Origin: CAYQTL01 sp964420405
GTDB lineage: Bacteria; Acidobacteriota; Thermoanaerobaculia; Thermoanaerobaculales; Sulfomarinibacteraceae
Length of the DNA: 27,338 nt
Direction of reading: 5' to 3'
Assembly: GCA_964420405.1 (NCBI GenBank)
Contig: CAYQTL010000070.1
Span: 1-27,338 of the forward strand
Shown here: positions 25,857 through 27,338 of the stretch, piece after piece
Position numbering within the stretch: the stretch's first letter is position 1
Layout of the letters: the number at the start of each line of letters is the position of its first letter
The notes under the pieces: generated by a model
Databases searched by the model: none
Told to the model about the DNA's origin: nothing
The model's input: the letters and a program-made list of their open reading frames with translations, nothing else
Made by a program: the position numbers and the translations under genes

Positions 25857-27338
25857 CTACCTCCGGTACCAGGAGCCGACCGCCGACACGAGCCACAGCA
25901 GCCCAGCCACCACCGCGAGCGAGAACGTCACCGGAGCGCCGCTCAACTGCGGCTCCACCCCCGGCAGGAACAGCGGCGCCCACACCGCGGCGCCCACCAC
26001 CGCGAGCCAGAAGCCCGCAGCCAGGAGACCGCCGATCCACGGGTCGCGGCTGACGGCGTGGTAGCCGCCGGGCAGCAGCACGCCGGTCACCCGCCGGGCG
26101 AGCGAGCACCCCCGTTCCCAGCGCTGGACCTGTCTGCCCTTGGCGGCCTGCTGCTCGATGCTGACCCGGTCTCGCCGAAGGTACACCGACACGCACTGCT
26201 GGCAGTAGGCGCTGGCCGGGTCGCTCTCCTCGGCGCGGAAGACCTTGCCGCACTTCGTGCACTCGCGGGCCGCCCCCAACCAACGGCGTCGCACGAGCAG
26301 CGCCGCGACGCCGAGGATCCCGCCGACCCAGAACAGCAGCGAGAACGGCGACACGAAAGCGCGCAGCAGGTCGCGCGACCGCGGCTCGGTCAGCTGCACC
26401 GTCGCCGCCTCCGGCGCCGACCGCACCATCGCCTCGACGTCCTGGTCGCCGAGGCGAGGGTACCGCAGCCTGGAGCCCGCGCTCCCGATCCCGACGACAT
26501 CCGACGGTCCTCCCGCGATCTCACGCGCGATGCCGCGCGCGACGTCGCCCTCCTGGAACCTCCGGTTGGCGTCGTAGGCCGACGACAGGTTGTGGTACGC
26601 GAGCGCCGAGCGGGGATCCACGTCGACCGCCCGGGAGTACAGCTGGATCGCGCGCTGGACGTCCCCGTCCTCCAACGAGAGGTTCGCCAGGAAGACCAGC
26701 GCGTCCGCCCGGGTGCCTCCCGCCACCACCGCCCGCTGGAAGTGCTCCCGCGCGCGGTCGATCTCGCCGTGCATCCGGTACAGCTCGCCGAGCACGACGT
26801 GATAGTCCTCCTCGCCCGCGAAGTCCTCCTCGAGGCTCGACAGCTCCCGCAGCGTCGCCAAGTCCGCGCGGCGCTCCCGCAGCATGTCGGCGACGCGGTG
26901 CGGCAGCGTCGGCCCGTGCAGCGCCAGCTGCTGCCAGGCCTCGAGGGCAGGCACCGTCAGGGCCAGCACCACCACCGCCGCGATGCCCACGCCGCGCTGT
27001 ACCCGCGAGAGGTAGACCCACCCCATCACCGCCAGGTAGACGCCCACCCACAGCAGGTCCAGGCCGGCGAACACGGGCAGCAGGAAGAGCACCACAGCGA
27101 ACACCCAGGCGTTCGCGGGGTCGAACACCGAGCGGCCGACCCAGAGGGCGTCGTACCCGATCCGCCGCACCGTACGGAGCGTCTGCACCACGAGGACCGA
27201 GAGCAGGCCCGCCGCCACCCCGAGGACCGCCCACACCGCGACCGAGGTCACCAGCGCCGTGGCGCCGGTCTCCGACCGCAGCAGCGCCACCCAGCCCGCA
27301 CCGTAGGCCGCGGCAGACCCGACCCGTTCCCCGTTCGC
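25857..27338 (-). CDS. TPR and zinc-ribbon membrane protein (5' partial)
   Basis: The frame stays open to the right edge. A GTG at 27290 could start a 477-aa protein, but the 16 codons before it read on as protein-like sequence, so the true start is probably outside. Visible parts in order: three or four N-terminal membrane helices (VAVWAVLGVAAGLLSVLVV and following), then a loop with about three TPR units (HVVLGELYRMHGEIDRAREHF, then ALVFLANLSLEDGDVQRAIQLY, then ALAYHNLSSAYDANRRF). Next come a membrane helix (LLFWVGGILGVAALLV), a cytoplasmic zinc ribbon (CTKCGKVF ... CQQC) and two C-terminal helices. It is translationally coupled to the DUF4388 gene, so the two probably form one membrane assembly. 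I know no defined function. Confidence 0.8.
   Translation of the reverse strand, partial: ANGERVGSAAAYGAGWVALLRSETGATALVTSVAVWAVLGVAAGLLSVLVVQTLRTVRRIGYDALWVGRSVFDPANAWVFAVVLFLLPVFAGLDLLWVGVYLAVMGWVYLSRVQRGVGIAAVVVLALTVPALEAWQQLALHGPTLPHRVADMLRERRADLATLRELSSLEEDFAGEEDYHVVLGELYRMHGEIDRAREHFQRAVVAGGTRADALVFLANLSLEDGDVQRAIQLYSRAVDVDPRSALAYHNLSSAYDANRRFQEGDVARGIAREIAGGPSDVVGIGSAGSRLRYPRLGDQDVEAMVRSAPEAATVQLTEPRSRDLLRAFVSPFSLLFWVGGILGVAALLVRRRWLGAARECTKCGKVFRAEESDPASAYCQQCVSVYLRRDRVSIEQQAAKGRQVQRWERGCSLARRVTGVLLPGGYHAVSRDPWIGGLLAAGFWLAVVGAAVWAPLFLPGVEPQLSGAPVTFSLAVVAGLLWLVSAVGSWYRR

Overview
The window is high-GC bacterial chromosome (G or C at almost every third codon position) and densely packed, with most genes on the minus strand in short operons. 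The content is mainly housekeeping: secA, guaB, hpt, pgsA, dnaK and a SigA-type sigma factor. I see no phage, IS element, CRISPR array, tRNA or rRNA. Several traits recall MAGs of Acidobacteriota (Thermoanaerobaculia-like) or deltaproteobacterial/Myxococcota relatives: a DUF4388 protein, a LonB-like AAA_32 protease, a YqeB-type selenium/molybdenum protein, an HspR-type MerR regulator and GATCCC hexamer repeats between genes. This placement is an inference from family content, not a measurement. A run of 10 Ns inside dnaK suggests a scaffolded draft or metagenome assembly.

Layout from left to right. Positions 1-197 hold the 3' end of an unrecognised plus-strand gene. From 279 to 7502, on the minus strand, lie secA, guaB (2 nt after secA), gmd and the fused ftcD. 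This joins protein export, GMP synthesis, GDP-sugar synthesis and formimino/folate metabolism. From 7780 to 14280, also minus, is an envelope module: pgsA, an MMPL/RND exporter (GTGA overlap with pgsA), a LonB-like protease (11-nt overlap with the exporter), and then a membrane-anchored M23 peptidase with its own promoter. A divergent plus-strand gene (14459-16063) encodes a membrane-anchored polysaccharide deacetylase with an N-terminal zinc finger. From 16121 to 18743, minus, are hpt, yqeB and a patatin-like phospholipase. From 18794 to 21009, plus, an unrecognised coiled-coil protein overlaps an RDD membrane protein. From 21151 to 24490, minus, is a heat-shock cluster of dnaK, hspR and a sigma factor. 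From 24559 to the right edge, minus, lie a TPR/zinc-ribbon membrane protein (5' end outside the window) and a DUF4388 protein fused to a pseudopilin-like C-terminus.

The most informative signals are regulatory and structural. The dnaK promoter (TTGACA, 17 nt, CATACT) is overlapped by a sequence matching 11 of the 14 defined positions of the HspR operator, and hspR itself lies just downstream, overlapping a sigma-factor gene by ATGA. Two genes without ribosome binding sites start 7-9 nt after TATCCT boxes, which suggests leaderless transcripts. A perfect 30-bp inverted repeat touches the stop codon of the M23 gene. Degenerate CCCGAT hexamer repeats sit between genes, sometimes in inverted orientation. 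I did not find a clearly new defence or mobile system. The best candidates for undescribed biology are the dnaK-hspR-sigma circuit, the DUF4388/pseudopilin fusion with its TPR partner, and the coiled-coil/RDD pair.
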